Source of the DNA: Siphonodentalium dalli
Taxonomy: Eukaryota; Mollusca; Scaphopoda; Gadilida; Siphonodentaliidae
Assembly: GCA_032622095.1 (NCBI GenBank)
Contig: CP136061.1
Span: forward strand, 122,650,754-122,714,753
Direction: 5' to 3'
Length of the DNA stretch: 64,000 nt
Below the pieces are notes generated by a model, which was given only the letters and a program-made list of their open reading frames with translations, made no database searches and was not told the DNA's origin. The position numbers and the translations under genes are program-made. This document shows positions 1-11,224 of the stretch, piece by piece (the first letter of the stretch is position 1; the number at the start of each line of letters is the position of its first letter).

Positions 1-201
1 ACGTAACGAAAAACTTGAGATATCTAACGATGTTCACCTCATTAATGAAACAACAGGTTAATAACAGTTCTGAGTGACGTCAGATACTTCAGAGGTTAAC
101 ATAACTTATTATCAGACATGAAAATAGATCAGGTTTTCCCAGCGACGTTCAACGTCACAACGTCTTGTCCAATCAAAGCGCGTTTCATATAATAAAACAG
201 T

Positions 202-330
202 TATCGCATTGTTTCTTGGTTGACACGAGGAATTGTCAGCCCTATGGAAGTCAATATTCACCTCGGCCTTTGTGAATATTGACTTCCTCGGGTTGACAAT
301 TCCTTGTGTCAACCTCGAAACAATGCGATA
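202..330. repeat. Palindrome, about 55-bp arms
   Basis: The left arm begins TATCGCATTGTTTC and the right arm ends GAAACAATGCGATA. The arms continue inwards through TTGACACGAGGAATTGTC and GAAGTCAATATTCAC around a short loop near 268-278. No target duplication was identified. It would fold into a long hairpin as RNA or a cruciform as DNA. The family is not recognised; it is probably a foldback MITE. The short minus-strand open frame across it is a by-product of the repeat. Confidence 0.8.
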
Positions 331-1371
331 ATTGTATAATGTCATGAGGAACTGATACATGCGAGTAATGAGGGCAAATCGCCGGCATTAGTCTTTTATG
401 AATCCGTCCCATCTATTCTTAACAGTAATGGAATAGGAATTTTTGTTTCTTAGTTTCGAGTTATATTAATGGTCATAACATAATTTAGTCGCTTGAGTGC
501 GATAGCAAATAGTTTAGGAAATAAAACGTCAGTATGATAATTATAACACATTAGATTTCGCGTTTTGAAAAGGAACTATTTTGCGCGTCGGACTACATTA
601 CTTGAGGAGCGAGAGAGGCGTATGGATACGGCCTCTTTTCTGCGAATATCAGGCTGACAGAATTCCACCAAAACATCGTTCAGCAGCAGAAAAGAGCCCG
701 TTATTCTCATTACCCACCACCTCCCCATCCAACCTCCGATATTGCCTTTCCCCTCATCCGTTGATCCAGGGACTTATCAGGGGGTTGGTGACGCGCCTGC
801 ATCGCTCACTATATACACCCTGCACCTCACCAGCATCTATCATATTTTATAATGTCAACTTTTCCTTTTTGGGGGCAATTTTTGTTCATTGCATTCTGTG
901 ATTGGAGTTGGTGTCGCGCTTGTATCGCACACTATCTCCTTTGCGGTTTTATCGTCCACCTTTATGTATTTCAACTTTTGTATCTCTATATTTTACAATT
1001 TTTGACTCTGTTTGTGTTGGGAAAAAATCTTTTAAAAATTTAATATCATATAAATTAAAACAGAGTCCATCCGGAACCATTGTTTCTAAATTCACTTGTT
1101 CTCCAATGAGCCGGGTTCATAAAAATTCCTCTTGAATTAATCATATTAAAGCTCTGTGCTGTGACTGTTTTTGAACCAAACTGTGCCATGATTTTATTTT
1201 GTTCTTGTGATGAAAATAACGATGTTCAGTTACGTATACAAGTAACTTGTAAAGTGTGTTATATTGCCAATGAAAGTCACCTGACTCACATAACCACTGT
1301 GACTGCACTCACGTAAGTATGCATCTTACATGTAACTTGAAGCAAAGAACAATAATCCACCTTCCAATATT
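331..1371. other. Non-coding stretch with a weak direct repeat
   Basis: No exon was recognised. Two related segments lie about 122 bp apart, near 787-870 and 909-990. They share GGTGACGCGCC / GGTGTCGCGCT, then CATCGCTCACTAT / TATCGCACACTAT, and later TTTATAATGTCAACTTTT / TTTATGTATTTCAACTTTT, which suggests an old tandem duplication. The open frames at 581-1135 lie across this duplication and show no recognisable domain. Confidence 0.5.
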
Positions 1372-1652
1372 AAAGGGGGACTGTACACTAAATCCGCCCA
1401 TTTATGGGACCATTTCCATTTATACTCAACAGAATATATGCAACAAATGAATGAATTTGACCCATGGATGAGTGCAAAATGCACTCATGTGCTCCTTGAA
1501 CGATGTAAACAACATGGTAATATATAATGAAAATGAGTTAATGACTTGAGCCATAAACTCATTTTCATCACAATTACCATGTTGTTTTACTATGATCATT
1601 CATATTAAGGTGAATTAGTGTATTTTGCACTATTCCATGGCTCAAATGCATT
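1372..1652. repeat. Family J foldback MITE, copy 1
   Basis: It begins TTAAAGGGGGACTGTACAC and folds back near 1553. The motif GTAAACAACATGGTAAT at about 1505 returns inverted at about 1573, and GAGTGCAAAATGCACT returns as TGCACTATTCCATGG. The right end is cut by, or recombined into, a family D element: the inverted arm runs straight into AATGCATTGGCACAGGG. Copies 2 and 3 lie near 5085 and 46153. Confidence 0.7.
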
Positions 1653-1703
1653 GGCACAGGGTTTTTGCAAAATTTCAGGAAGCTCCAGTCATGGAAGGGT
1701 TAA
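1647..1703 (-). repeat. Family D TTAA element, terminal fragment
   Basis: It carries AATGCATTGGCACAGGG followed by CCAGTCATGGAAGGGTTAA, the typical end of family D elements (compare 47860-48105 and 51739-51972), and stops at TTAA. Only this end is present; the other end is replaced by the family J palindrome. Confidence 0.65.
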
Positions 1704-3690
1704 ATGTTATCTAAATCCTGGAGTACAGTTTATAGCATGTGATAATAAGCATTTTATCCTAACATGTTGCTCTGCTGTTCAACTTTGAAAGAGCATGACA
1801 GAAATACTGTAAACTATTCTATTCTTGTCTAGAATGAATTTCAAGAACTAAATTGAGGAAACAGGCCTGTCTTTGTCAGTTTATTATTATAGAGCTGTTG
1901 ATATACACACTGCTTCCAGACACAAATTAAAAAAATTAATTGATGTAATATATTGGAGGAAGAAATCGCACTTGAAATAATTGAGATCTGATCCTTATTG
2001 CGAGTATATTTGCAAATGTCATTTTGTTTAGAATAATGTAATTGGGTAGTTAATTTGTAAAGAGAGCAGATGATTATTCTTCTCCTTATAGCTTCGGGGT
2101 CTATTATTACACCAGCATATATCTGCTGCTTGAAAATTAGCCGCCAATGATGTCTGCGTTTAGCAGCGACCAGCTAGTTAACTATCAACCCTATATGGTC
2201 ACTAATGTTTTCTATAGGGTTGAATCGCGTCAGTTGCTCTCTTCTATATTCATTCTCAATCAACATATATACAAGATTCTCAATATACATGTAGTAATGC
2301 AATCATTCAAACATACAGTCGGCAAATTGTCATTTGAACAATGAGTAAGTTTCCATCTTACAAAGAAGCATCGCTAACTGATTGCTTTATTTTTTGGTTA
2401 GGTAAACTGTGAAAGCCAATGAGTCAATGATACATTGCATGCGGACAATATGCATGCCTTGAATTAAAGTGATGTGGAATATGGATATGTTCACATTGTA
2501 CTCTACTACTACTGGTATGGTCGATTTCTTTGAAATTTTCGGTGATGTTTGTAGAATGATACATTCCCTGGGTTGGCATAGTGCCTGAGTACTAACTTAT
2601 AAGTTTATCGCACTCGAACAAGTTCATACTATGTCTTTAAGGTATTTATTTTCGTAAACTTTATATCCAAATTGGCAATATGTAATGTCATTCTTAATAT
2701 ATAAATTATAGGCAGTGACTCTCAGTGGCGCAACCATTGCCATTTTATTCATCAGTGAAATTCATCACGTCAGAAAAATGAAGCTTATTTCAGAAACTTT
2801 TATCATAGAATTTAATTCTCTCAATCTAGGCCTAACATGACACTTTAGATACTCCATGTTTATCCTATTACATCAGATTGCAACGGCTTTTAACTTAACT
2901 ATTGAAGATGCATATTTTTGTACTATGGCATTGATTGACTATCAGACTTTTAATAATTAACATGCTTGTGTATGAAAACATATTTATATTGGTAACACAT
3001 TACTCAACTCATTTCCATAGAGAATCAACAGAATATATGCCCTCTCCGTGGGGATGGGGAGCAGTGTTTGCGTGAACCAGAAAATTGTTGCGTCAAAACT
3101 TGGGCCATTCTCACTGTGGACGGCAGTAAATTCCAAAAGGAGGTCCACATGGGTGGATGTAGTCAGTATATAATTAAAACCAAATAATAGTTTAAATTAA
3201 TGTAAAAAAAATATATTTGAACAAGAGAAAACAACATCACAATAACAAATATTTAAACATGGGTAAACAGTTCAAAGTAGGATGCGACAACAAACCATAA
3301 TCCTTATTTTATAATCAGTCTTAAATGACAGGATGGTGATGCAATTCTCTAATGATGAGGCTGCCACGTGTGCACAGCATTCCAATGCTTATTTCTCAAA
3401 AAGACACGTGCTGCCAAATCTAGATGGAATCTGTTGTCGGCAACATCACACTTCCGTGTCGCCTAATAATTAACAGCGGGAGCCTTTTCTAATCAGGGTG
3501 GATTATGACACCTTGATTTTATGACAGTTTACTGGTGGGACGTTGACTACTTAAAAGATTATCACACCTTGTCACCAGACAGATTAGCCCTCAAACATAT
3601 AATAGATCGTCTGGCGGACGGTATTTAGACAATGGCCTCAATCAAGCCTCATTTATGGTGCCCTCTTTGTGTTTTTCAACATCATTCCAA
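1704..3690. other. AT-rich non-coding stretch
   Basis: No exon, RNA gene or recognised repeat was found. A small inverted repeat (CAACCCTATA near 2187 and TATAGGGTTG near 2213) lies inside the 65-codon frame at 2147-2344. That frame has no recognisable domain and no splice signals that would make it an exon. Confidence 0.5.
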
Positions 3691-3822
3691 GAACGGCAAG
3701 TACACCGCGGCCGAACAGCAAGTACACCGCGGCCGAACGGCAAGTACACCGCGGCTGAACGGCAACTACACCGTGGCCGAACGGCAAGTACACCGCGGCC
3801 GAACGGCAAGTACACCGCGACC
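3691..3822 (+). repeat. GC-rich 22-bp minisatellite, six units
   Basis: Six contiguous 22-bp units start at 3691, 3713, 3735, 3757, 3779 and 3801, with consensus GAACGGCAAGTACACCGCGG plus CC. Because 22 is not a multiple of three and the unit has no stop, all three plus frames and a minus frame stay open. This explains the overlapping small open frames here. The flank 3823-3900 holds further GC-rich pieces related to the unit, including the inverted form GTTGCAGTTCGGCCGC. The GC content contrasts sharply with the AT-rich surroundings. Confidence 0.95.
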
Positions 3823-4072
3823 GAACTGCAGTCAGCCGGTGGAGCCGCGGTTTAGTTGCAGTTCGGCCGCTGTGGCAACGCAAACCGCACCGCGGTTAAG
3901 TGGACACTTGTTTTGTCCAGCGGGGTAGCCTGAATAGCTCCTGGCAGAATTGAGAGTGTGGTACAGCCACATCCCTATCATAATTTAATCATAAGCTGTC
4001 AATTCATGAAATACTGTAAAACAATTCATTGTGGCTTTTATAGCCAATAAGGTTTAATATACCTTGATAACC

Positions 4073-4414
4073 TTAACCCTTTGGAGAGTACCTGTAACGT
4101 CATATACATGACATCATGAGTAAATTTACCGTCAACGTCATAGCAATAATTATTAGCAAGTTCGGGTCAAAAGGGTCCAATAATTCGTTTTAATTTATGT
4201 GCATTTTTTAAAACGTGTGTTATCATAAGCGATTGCACTTATACATTTGGTACATTATATTAATCAAAATAACTCCTATACAAATCATTTATAAATCAGA
4301 TGATTTATTGAACTTATGTCTTCGTAAAATAACACTTCCTGAAACGACATATATGTCGTTCTACCCCTCAACCGATAGACGACATATATGTCGTTCTACT
4401 CGCCAAAGGGTTAA
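4073..4414. mobile_element. Family K TTAA element (piggyBac-type MITE), 342 bp
   Basis: TTAA at 4073-4076 and at 4411-4414 flank ends CCCTTTGGAGAGTA (left) and, inverted, CCCTTTGGCGAGTA (right). TTAA target duplications with CCCTTT-type ends are the signature of piggyBac-class cut-and-paste elements. No transposase frame is present. The right part carries the perfect 16-bp palindrome ACGACATATATGTCGT twice, at 4344-4359 and 4379-4394. Confidence 0.8.
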
Positions 4415-4727
4415 TTGGTGTCTGTCGCTCTCCCAGAAACCACAGGTGTGCTAAATAGTTTTCGGAGAGTAGTTCCACAGGTGTTTGGAAAGTTACCAGC
4501 CTTTTTTATTTCAATTAACTAAATTTAAGTTTCTCTGCAATTATTTGCATTGTTGACTGAACCTGGTGTTTGCTCCTAAGACATAATTGTTGCTCCCAAA
4601 GAAGTAATTTAATTTCATGGAAATATTTTGGGGAAACCTTTTTGAGAAATTATAAGAAGTAAACTCATGTTGAGGTTAACTTTTTGAGTTTCTGAAAAGT
4701 TTGAAGACAAGATTACAATAATTGACC

Positions 4728-5077
4728 CCATCCCAAAAGATAGGGGGTATACTGGATTACATGCATCCATCCGTTCGTCCAATCATATATTCAACCATGA
4801 GTGATCGGATCTCAATGAAATTTGGTATGCATATTTGTCATCAGGAGGGATTTCAAAAGAGTGTTCAATGACGTTGTTCGCATTTTCCATTCAAAATTTA
4901 TCCCTCTTTGTCTATCTGAAAAGGTTGGATTTCTGTATGTCCGCTCATATATCTCAACCATTTGTTATCGGATCTCGATGAACTTTGGTATGCAGGTTTG
5001 CCCATATCTCAATATTCATCAAGGGGGTATCACAGCACCAGTGGTGAAACAATGCAACCTCTGTGCATTATAAAATT
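4728..5077 (+). mobile_element. Degraded Helentron-like (pearl/DINE-type) element
   Basis: It starts with CCCATCCCAAAAGATAGGGGG and TATACTGGATTACATGCATCC, as at 33440-33490. About two core repeats follow, containing GATCGGATCTCAATGAAATTTGG or close variants. It ends GGGGGTATCACAGCACC...GCAACCTCTGTGC, a decayed version of the family terminus CTCTTGTT. The open frames at 4822-5168 are core-repeat frames. Confidence 0.5.
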
Positions 5078-5081
5078 TGTC

Positions 5082-5275
5082 TTTAAAGGAGGACTGTACA
5101 CTAAATCCAGCCATTTATGGTACCATCTCCTAATTATACTCAACAAAATATATGCAACAAATGAATGAATTTGAGCCAGGGATGAGTGCAAAATACACTC
5201 ATGTGCTCTATGGATGATGTAAACAACATGGTAATTATAATGAAAATGAGTTTATGGCTCGAGCATAGTCCCCCA
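5082..5275. repeat. Family J foldback MITE, copy 2 (partial)
   Basis: TTTAAAGGAGGACTGTACAC and the following sequence match 1372-1560, including GCAACAAATGAATGAATTTG and GTAAACAACATGGTAAT. It ends at AGTCCCCC, so most of the second arm is deleted. Confidence 0.7.
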
Positions 5276-5422
5276 CTATTTTTTTCCATTATAACTCCAT
5301 AAACTAAATCAAAAGCTTAATTATTTCTTAAATAAGCACCAAAATGATATTTGAAGTAAATTTTCTTGTAACCAAAGTTTTATAGTGATTATAAAATATT
5401 GTCACCATTAAGACTCCAAATG

Positions 5423-5723
5423 GGGAGTCTCGGTGGCTCAGTCAGTAAGGGCTCTGCTCCAAACCGACTCGCTCGCCAGCTCTGGTGATATGGTTTCAAT
5501 TGAGCCATAGTTGACTTTGTATCCCATATCGCTATCTGGGGGAGTTGCCAGTTACTCGTCAGTGGTTTTGCCAGGCACAATGGGCCATTTTTTGAGCCAA
5601 TGAAATCATTGCTAGATTTACCTTAGTGCACGGAGTTTCCCTCCCCCAATAAAACTGGCAATGTCGTGATATAGCCCTGTCTGCTAAAATCTACGTTAGC
5701 CCCCAATAAATAAATAAATAAAT
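5423..5723 (+). mobile_element. tRNA-derived SINE with target-site duplication
   Basis: The head GGGAGTCTCGGTGGCTCAGTC contains a pol III A-box-like motif (TGGCTCAGTCAG, 5434-5445), and a degenerate B-box GGTTTCAATTG lies at 5492-5502. The body is followed by a simple (AATA)n tail at 5705-5723. The element is flanked by near-identical direct repeats, ATTAAGACTCCAAATG at 5407-5422 and ATTAAAGACTCCAGATG at 5724-5740. These are the hallmarks of a LINE-mobilised SINE. The total of about 300 bp and the tail ending in CCCCAATAAATAAATA resemble SINEs common in molluscs; that affiliation is from general knowledge and was not checked. Confidence 0.85.
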
Positions 5724-5740
5724 ATTAAAGACTCCAGATG

Positions 5741-6578
5741 TATTATTTCGTTCCAGTTATCATAATCATAACATAATGACCCTCTCATTTATTTACAGAA
5801 TAGTTTGTTAGTTGCTTATCAGTGACTCAGCAGAAAATGACTTCCTAATGTCAGAAGACACATCTCAATGGAACCATGTCTGTATCTGTGTGATTAACTT
5901 AATAGGGAGGTGTTCTGCTTCCATTTTATTCATTCATAAACATTCCTTACAGCAATCAGGTAAAATTGTGCACTGCAATAACAGATATACTCAAGTATTT
6001 TCTTAGGTAATTTGGCTGCGAAATTTAGATAAACTTGATCTGTTTTAGCATCTGATTGCCACCCATACTTCTGAATGCAATTGGGATCTATTTCTCAAAA
6101 CTTCTTGGACAAAACAATGTTAAAGACATATTATGTACTTGTTCGGGTGCTTGAAACTGATAACTTAGTATTCAGATGCTATGCCAACTGGAGGAATGTA
6201 ACATTCTACTAACATTGCCGAAAATTTGAAGCAAATCAACCATAACACTCCATAGAAAACATCGTCTGAACTGCACTCAATTGTAAATATTTACTACTCG
6301 ATTCGGGACGCATCTATCGGTGATAAACTAACGAAAACAATTTCGCCATCGAGAGTCATTGCATTTCATTAATATATGAGAATGACTGTCTGTGTTGTCA
6401 ATTAGGATATAATATTTGTAAAAATTACTACTTTGAGTAAGATTATTCTCCACTTCTATTTGATCACTCTACCGGAGTGTTTCACATCACTTTAAATGGC
6501 TATATCCTCATTTTTCATATGATCAAAAGTTGTTGCAATCAAGATTTTAATTAGGCTCCATAATTATGTCTGTTTCAA
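5741..6578. other. Non-coding stretch
   Basis: No recognised repeat or gene. A frame opening after TTTGTTAG at 5811 runs about 65 codons but matches no family I know, and the acceptor context is mediocre, so I do not call it an exon. Confidence 0.45.
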
Positions 6579-6843
6579 TTAACCCTTTCTGTACTAAATA
6601 CTCATTGATGAGTAGAAATAGTTAACCCTTTGGAAATGTTCAGATAATAAGTTTAACAATATTGTTAAACTTATTATGTGAAAATTTCTCACCTATGTGT
6701 CTAAATAATTCTGCTCCTGTATTATCTGTACTCTCCTAGTCGTCTGCTTTTATTACCTGCACATCCCTCCAAATGAATATTTCCGTTTCAATGTAGTCTT
6801 TTATCACTGAATGGGAGAATCCATTCAGTTTAGAAAGGGTTAA
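6579..6843. mobile_element. Family E TTAA element, complete copy (265 bp)
   Basis: TTAA at 6579-6582 and 6840-6843 flank CCCTTTCTGTACTAAATACTC (left) and CATTCAGTTTAGAAAGGG (right). Inside are the family landmarks CAGATAATAAGTT, GAAAATTTCTCACC, CATCCCTCCAAATGAATA and GAGAATCCATTCAG. Other copies lie at 6891, 25069, 35170, 41788, 45646, 54005, 56387 and 63103. Confidence 0.8.
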
Positions 6844-6890
6844 CTTCTAAAAGTATACATTGAGCGGTCAGTTCTTTACTCATAGGAATG

Positions 6891-7036
6891 TTAACCCTTT
6901 CTATATTGAATACTCATGGATGAGTAGTTCCCTTAGGAAATGTTCAGATAATAAGTTCAACAAATGAGCATATTATTATCTGAAAATTTCTCACCAATGA
7001 ATAAGAATTCTTGTGCATTTGTATTATCTTTTCATC
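6891..7036 (+). mobile_element. Family E TTAA element, left half
   Basis: It starts TTAACCCTTTCTATATTGAA and follows the family through TTCAGATAATAAGTTC and CATCTGCC. It then breaks off where a Helentron-like element with a CCGTCCGTCCGTCC tract begins. No matching right half was found beyond 8327. Confidence 0.65.
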
Positions 7037-8327
7037 TGCCGAGTGTAGCCGTCCGTCCGTCCATCCATATGTGTATGTCCGACTGATATCTGTTCATGTC
7101 ATAACTTGAAAAGTAGTGCTCAAGATCTCATTGAAATTTGGTATGGATGCTCACTACTATGAGGACATTAAAGGCCCACTTAAATTTCGAGTCGCCGATT
7201 ATTTTTTTTATAGTGACTTGATATACGGTTTTAATAACAATATATGCCATAAAATATGATTAAAATACTATAATTCATCACTATTTGAAACATCTGTGTC
7301 TCAGAAGATGCCCACAGAGAAATAGTAAACTGCTAAGACATCCCCCCTTTGGCACCCATAATGCAACAAAATTGAAACTTTTTCAATGGAAGGGGAAGAA
7401 CTCTATCTTTAATATATAGAGTTATTCCCCCTGCATTGAAAATAATACTGATTTTTACTTCAATCTTTATGACAAAACAAGTTGGCAACTCAACAAAAAC
7501 ATGTCCACAGTTTATTACACCGGATAAGTTGATAATACCATGTTTTGGAGCTTCCTCTTTCAAATGGTATATAATACGGCATGTATTTTATATAATGTAA
7601 TCTGGGGGTTCGAAAATTAAGTGGGCCTTTAAATAGAGGGTTCCATCGTTATGTTCGGATGTTCCATTCTTGAGTTATTCATCTTTGTTTATATAAAAAT
7701 GTTGGCTTTTTGGTCCGTCCGATGTCTGTTCGTGTCATAACTTCAACAGTTGTCCTGGGATCTCAATGATATTTGCTACGGATGTTCACTACTAAGAGGA
7801 CATTCAATAGAATGTTCCATTGTTTTGTTCGGATTTTCCATTCTAGAGTTATTCATCTTTGTTAATTTGGAAATGTTGGCTTTTTGGTTTGTCCAATGTC
7901 TGTTCAGGTCATAACTTGAACAGTAGTTCTCGGATCTCAATGAAATTTTGCATGGATGTTGACTACTATGGGGACATTCAATAGAGAATTCAATTATTTT
8001 GTTCGAGTTTTCAATTATAGAGTTATTCATCTTTGTTTATATGGAAATGTTGGCTTTTTGGTCCATCCGATGTCTGTTCAGGCCATAACTTGAACAGTAA
8101 TGCTCGGATCTCAATGAAATTTGGATGTTCACCACAATGAGGACATTTAATGGCGTGTTCAACCGTTTTGTTTTGGTTTTGGGGTTCTATAGTTATTCAT
8201 CTTTGTTTATATGAAAATGCTGATTTTTGGGTCCATCTGTGAGTATATCAGTCATAGGTTATAGATATGCCTACACTAGGCGGTATGCCACAAGGGGATA
8301 TGCACCGGCGACAGTCCATCTCTTGTT
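7036..8327 (+). mobile_element. Helentron-like (pearl/DINE-type) element with 4-5 core repeats
   Basis: A GTCY-type microsatellite (CCGTCCGTCCGTCCATCC, about 7050-7068) is followed by head-to-tail core units of about 150-180 bp. Each unit contains CATAACTTGAACAGTAGT, GATCTCAATGAAATTTG, a GAGGACATTCAATAG-like motif and TAGAGTTATTCATCTTTG, with centres near 7110, 7720, 7900, 8080 and 8180. The 3' part TGCCACAAGGGGATATGCACC is followed by the terminus CTCTTGTT (8320-8327), shared with the copies at 33437, 36658 and 48412. No replication or helicase frame is present. Confidence 0.6.
7168..7632. mobile_element. TTAA-flanked MITE inserted in a core repeat
   Basis: TTAA at 7168-7171 and 7629-7632 bracket 457 bp whose ends are AGGCCCACTTAA (left) and TTAAGTGGGCCT (right). 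The inverted arms continue as ATTTCGAGTCGCC against a degenerate TTCGAACCCCC. It interrupts the first core repeat of the surrounding element: GAGGACA before it rejoins ATAGAGGGTTCC after it. So it inserted later. The minus frame at 7333-7563 lies wholly inside it and has no recognised domain. Confidence 0.8.
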
Positions 8328-8916
8328 CTATATGGCCAAAATATCAAAATTCATATTCTAGTTGAAATTCAAAAAGCGTAATATTGTTAATTAGTTGCTT
8401 GTAACCTAAAAGGCTGTTCATCTAATTAGAGCATGTATTCAGTTTTCAATGAGATTAAGACATTCTAACCAACAAGCTGGTTCTATGGCTCATGAATTGA
8501 CGTAATTTTTTTTGTATTTTTGCTTTGATCACCGGTGTGACTCCTGTCGATCTGACGTGGAGGTCTACGGGTTTGATGCTTATGTTCTTGGCGTTGTGAT
8601 CTTCATCCCCCACTGTCAGGAAGAGATCAAATAATAATTTTTTCATTAATCTCAAATAGACCCTAAGGTGGCATGGTTAGATGAAAGCTTGATATCATAT
8701 ATCTTCTACGTTCTAATTATTTAAAGGGCTTCTCTAAATCACCTTTGATATTTAACCGGTTTGCTGCTAAATAGCCTATATATATACACATACTGAAATG
8801 CGTATATATATTTCAATAAACAGAAAATCATTGAAGTTTATGCTTGGAGTATGTAATGTACTAGGTTTGCACTCTTTTTCTCAAACTGGAACCCCACACA
8901 TTTATATACATTTCGG
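8328..8916. other. Non-coding stretch
   Basis: Nothing recognised. A GC-richer patch near 8530-8620 (CACCGGTGTGACTCC and following) lies in a 66-codon minus frame of unknown nature. Confidence 0.4.
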
Positions 8917-9094
8917 ATTTGGTTATGGTTACAAGTCTGGTTGTCTAATTAGGGTATGGTTATGAGTCTGGATATCTCATTAGATTATGAGCCTGGATGT
9001 CTTATTGGGTTATGGTTATGAGCCTGGTTGTCACATTAGGATATGGTTATGAGTCTGGTTATCAGATTAGGTTATGGTTATGGGCCTGGTTGTC
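8917..9094 (+). repeat. 31-bp minisatellite, about six units
   Basis: Units of about 31 bp start at GATTTGGTTATGG and repeat ATTAGGTTATGGTTATGAG followed by CCTGGTTGTC with small changes. The third unit lacks 6 bp. It is not a telomeric repeat, although TTATGG recurs. Confidence 0.9.
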
Positions 9095-9803
9095 GGACGC
9101 TGTTGGTCAAAACAATTTGTCTAATTCCTCTAACTTCTCGCAATAAAACTACTCTTTCTTGCAAATTTATCGGTCAACATCCATTCAAATTTCACGACGT
9201 CATAATTTAAGTATATATGTAATAATATTTCAAAAATATTACCTGACAAACATGATTTAAATGATTAAACTAAACAAATATATATGGGCTTCCAGCACTC
9301 TTACATAGGGTTCAAATATTGGCTTCCAGTACTGGACCAGTTAACTCTGTGCTTTCATATCCTTGCCCATTTAACTCATTCTATATACTAAATGAATCCT
9401 TCCAGTCAGTTAAAAAGTGTACAACAGAATGGTCTATTATTCAATTGGAGGGATATTAAGGTGGTAAAAGCAGACAGTAGATAAGTAAAAGTACAGAAGG
9501 TTTCTTATTTATTGAGGGAATGTTTACCTTTAATACTCGTATTTAAATTCGTGTAGTACTATTATTTTTCTCACCCATTGGTGCGCGAATTTAAAACTCA
9601 GCGAAAAATAGTATCTTCAGGGATAATTAAAACTGAAACAAGACTTTTACGAAACATATTTTTGTCAGTTTTGAATTCGCGCAGCCGGGTAAAAATCTGG
9701 ATATCTGTTAATGGAATTACTTGATTTCCAAATATTTAATACTCAGTTTTAGGAATGTTCATTATCTGAATGTATATTTATATAAAAATAAACAGCCAAC
9801 TAT
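9095..9803. other. Non-coding stretch with decayed family E copy
   Basis: About 9373-9540 carries CATTCTATATACTAAATGAATCC, CAGAATGGTCTATTATTCA, GGAGGGATATTAAGG and AGTACAGAAGG. These are family E landmarks in reverse orientation, without intact TTAA ends. The remainder is unassigned. Confidence 0.5.
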
Positions 9804-10185
9804 TTAACCCTTTCAGTGCCAAGTCCGATTTTTATATCAACCCATATTTCCTTGATCATTTTTCACCTATGTACAGTAATGCCCTACGTAATCGACCCCT
9901 TAACCACAGCAGAATTATGGGAAAAACTTTTCAGGATTTAGTCGGAAATATGGCTTGTTGCAATTCATCGGAAAGCTCTCAGTGAGAGCTTTCCGGTGAA
10001 TGGCAACAAGCCATATTTCCGACTAAATCCTGAAAAGTTACTCATAATTCTGCTGTGGTTAAGGAGTCGATTACTTTTAGAGCTCTTTCCATCAATGTAT
10101 CACATTATTATAATCAATAAATTTGAAAAATGATCAAGGAAATATGGGTTGATACAAAAATTGGACTTGGCACTGAAAGGGTTAA
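9804..10185. mobile_element. Family B TTAA element, copy 1, disrupted by family A
   Basis: TTAA at 9804-9807 and 10182-10185 bracket CCCTTTCAGTGCCAAGTCC (left) and its inverted copy at the right end. The inverted arms continue through CAACCCATATTTCCTTGATC. The left inner arm is replaced by a family A palindrome, while the right inner arm with GAGCTCTTTCCATCAATG survives. The piggyBac-type assignment rests on TTAA and the CCCTTT ends. Confidence 0.85.
9874..10077. mobile_element. Family A palindromic MITE, copy 1 (right end lost)
   Basis: It starts CAGTAATGCCCTACG after TA (9872-9873) and folds back at about 9978. The right arm reaches GAGTCGATTACTTTTAGAGC and then joins family B sequence, so the last CATTACTG is deleted. 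It sits within the family B element, so it inserted after B. Confidence 0.85.
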
Positions 10186-10486
10186 AGGCTGCATACATAT
10201 TACGCCAATCGCGCATATTTACAAAATTGGAGGTTGTCCCTGGTCTAGGATGTGTAACTCTGTGAAGACGTAATTTAGTGTCAATGTGTCCAGGGTTCTT
10301 GTGTGCTCCCTGGTTTCTTGTAGAGATGATCCGGGTGTACATATCTTCGAGTGCCATTCGCTCAGTGATTCCAGCAATGAAGAACATACAATTCCATCTT
10401 GACACTGACTGGCACATATACATATAATTGGCTTACACGTACAGCTGGTTGATCTCTTTCCAATAATATTTCGATTGTAATATAAC

Positions 10487-10639
10487 AATAACATGATTTT
10501 TGAGGGCGTTATGGTTTATTAACGGCCCGGCTGGAATGATTAACAGCCCAAGGGCCTATTAGCTGCTAATAAGCCTGAGGGCTGTTAATCATTCCAGAGG
10601 GCCGTTAATAAACCATAATCCCGATATGATCATGTTATT
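10487..10639. repeat. Palindrome with GGCC-rich centre
   Basis: The arms are AATAACATGAT outside, then ATGGTTTATTAACGGCC and CTGGAATGATTAACAGCCC, each returning inverted, with the turn near 10560. This is probably a foldback element; no duplicated target was identified. A smaller inverted repeat of similar GC-rich style (GCGGGCCGATAAT) lies at 11157-11196. Confidence 0.75.
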
Positions 10640-11216
10640 ACTAGTATTACCACAGATGTGGACAATTGACCCAATGCCAGTGGAATAATGATCAGGTAGA
10701 TTAAGAGAGAGATATATCTCCAAGAACGTTTTAATTTAATATAATATGAACACTAACTCAATTAAACTTTAAGAGTAAAGGTAAGTTAACAATCATGTGT
10801 AGTGCATGTGAATTGTCCTGTGGTAAAATGTGGCCCTAGCCATTACACATGGTGCAAGTGGATGTTCATTCAGACTTGTCAGGTGACATGGGGTCTCGAA
10901 AATAGGAGAGAGGAAAATCAGCATTGAAGACGAGTGACAGACGATGAGAGTTTGACATCTATAATAGTTATTAATGCATATTTACGCTTGAGACATTGAT
11001 TCAACCATATAGCGTGATTTCCAATCATAAAACCACTACACTGTCGGGAAAATATTGTTCATTTTTCGATTATTTTCTTGAAATAAACACGTATGTCAAA
11101 GGGACGTAACTTGCGTGGTAATAAACGAGATATAACTTCTGGTCTGTTGCCAGGCTGCGGGCCGATAATGAACAGAGCTTTTTATTATCGGCCCGCGGCC
11201 CGCCTACTTTAGTAAC
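10640..11216. other. Non-coding stretch
   Basis: Nothing recognised apart from the 40-bp inverted repeat at 11157-11196 (GCGGGCCGATAAT / ATTATCGGCCCGC). Confidence 0.45.
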
Positions 11217-11224
11217 AATACACT

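Noticed and set aside
5812-6006. Possible exon with frame LLISDSAENDF
   Set aside because: The acceptor is weak (TTTGTTAG), no clear donor is present and the product is unrecognised.
8917-9094. Interstitial telomere
   Set aside because: The unit is 31 bp, and TTATGG is not the TTAGGG repeat; no pure hexamer run exists.
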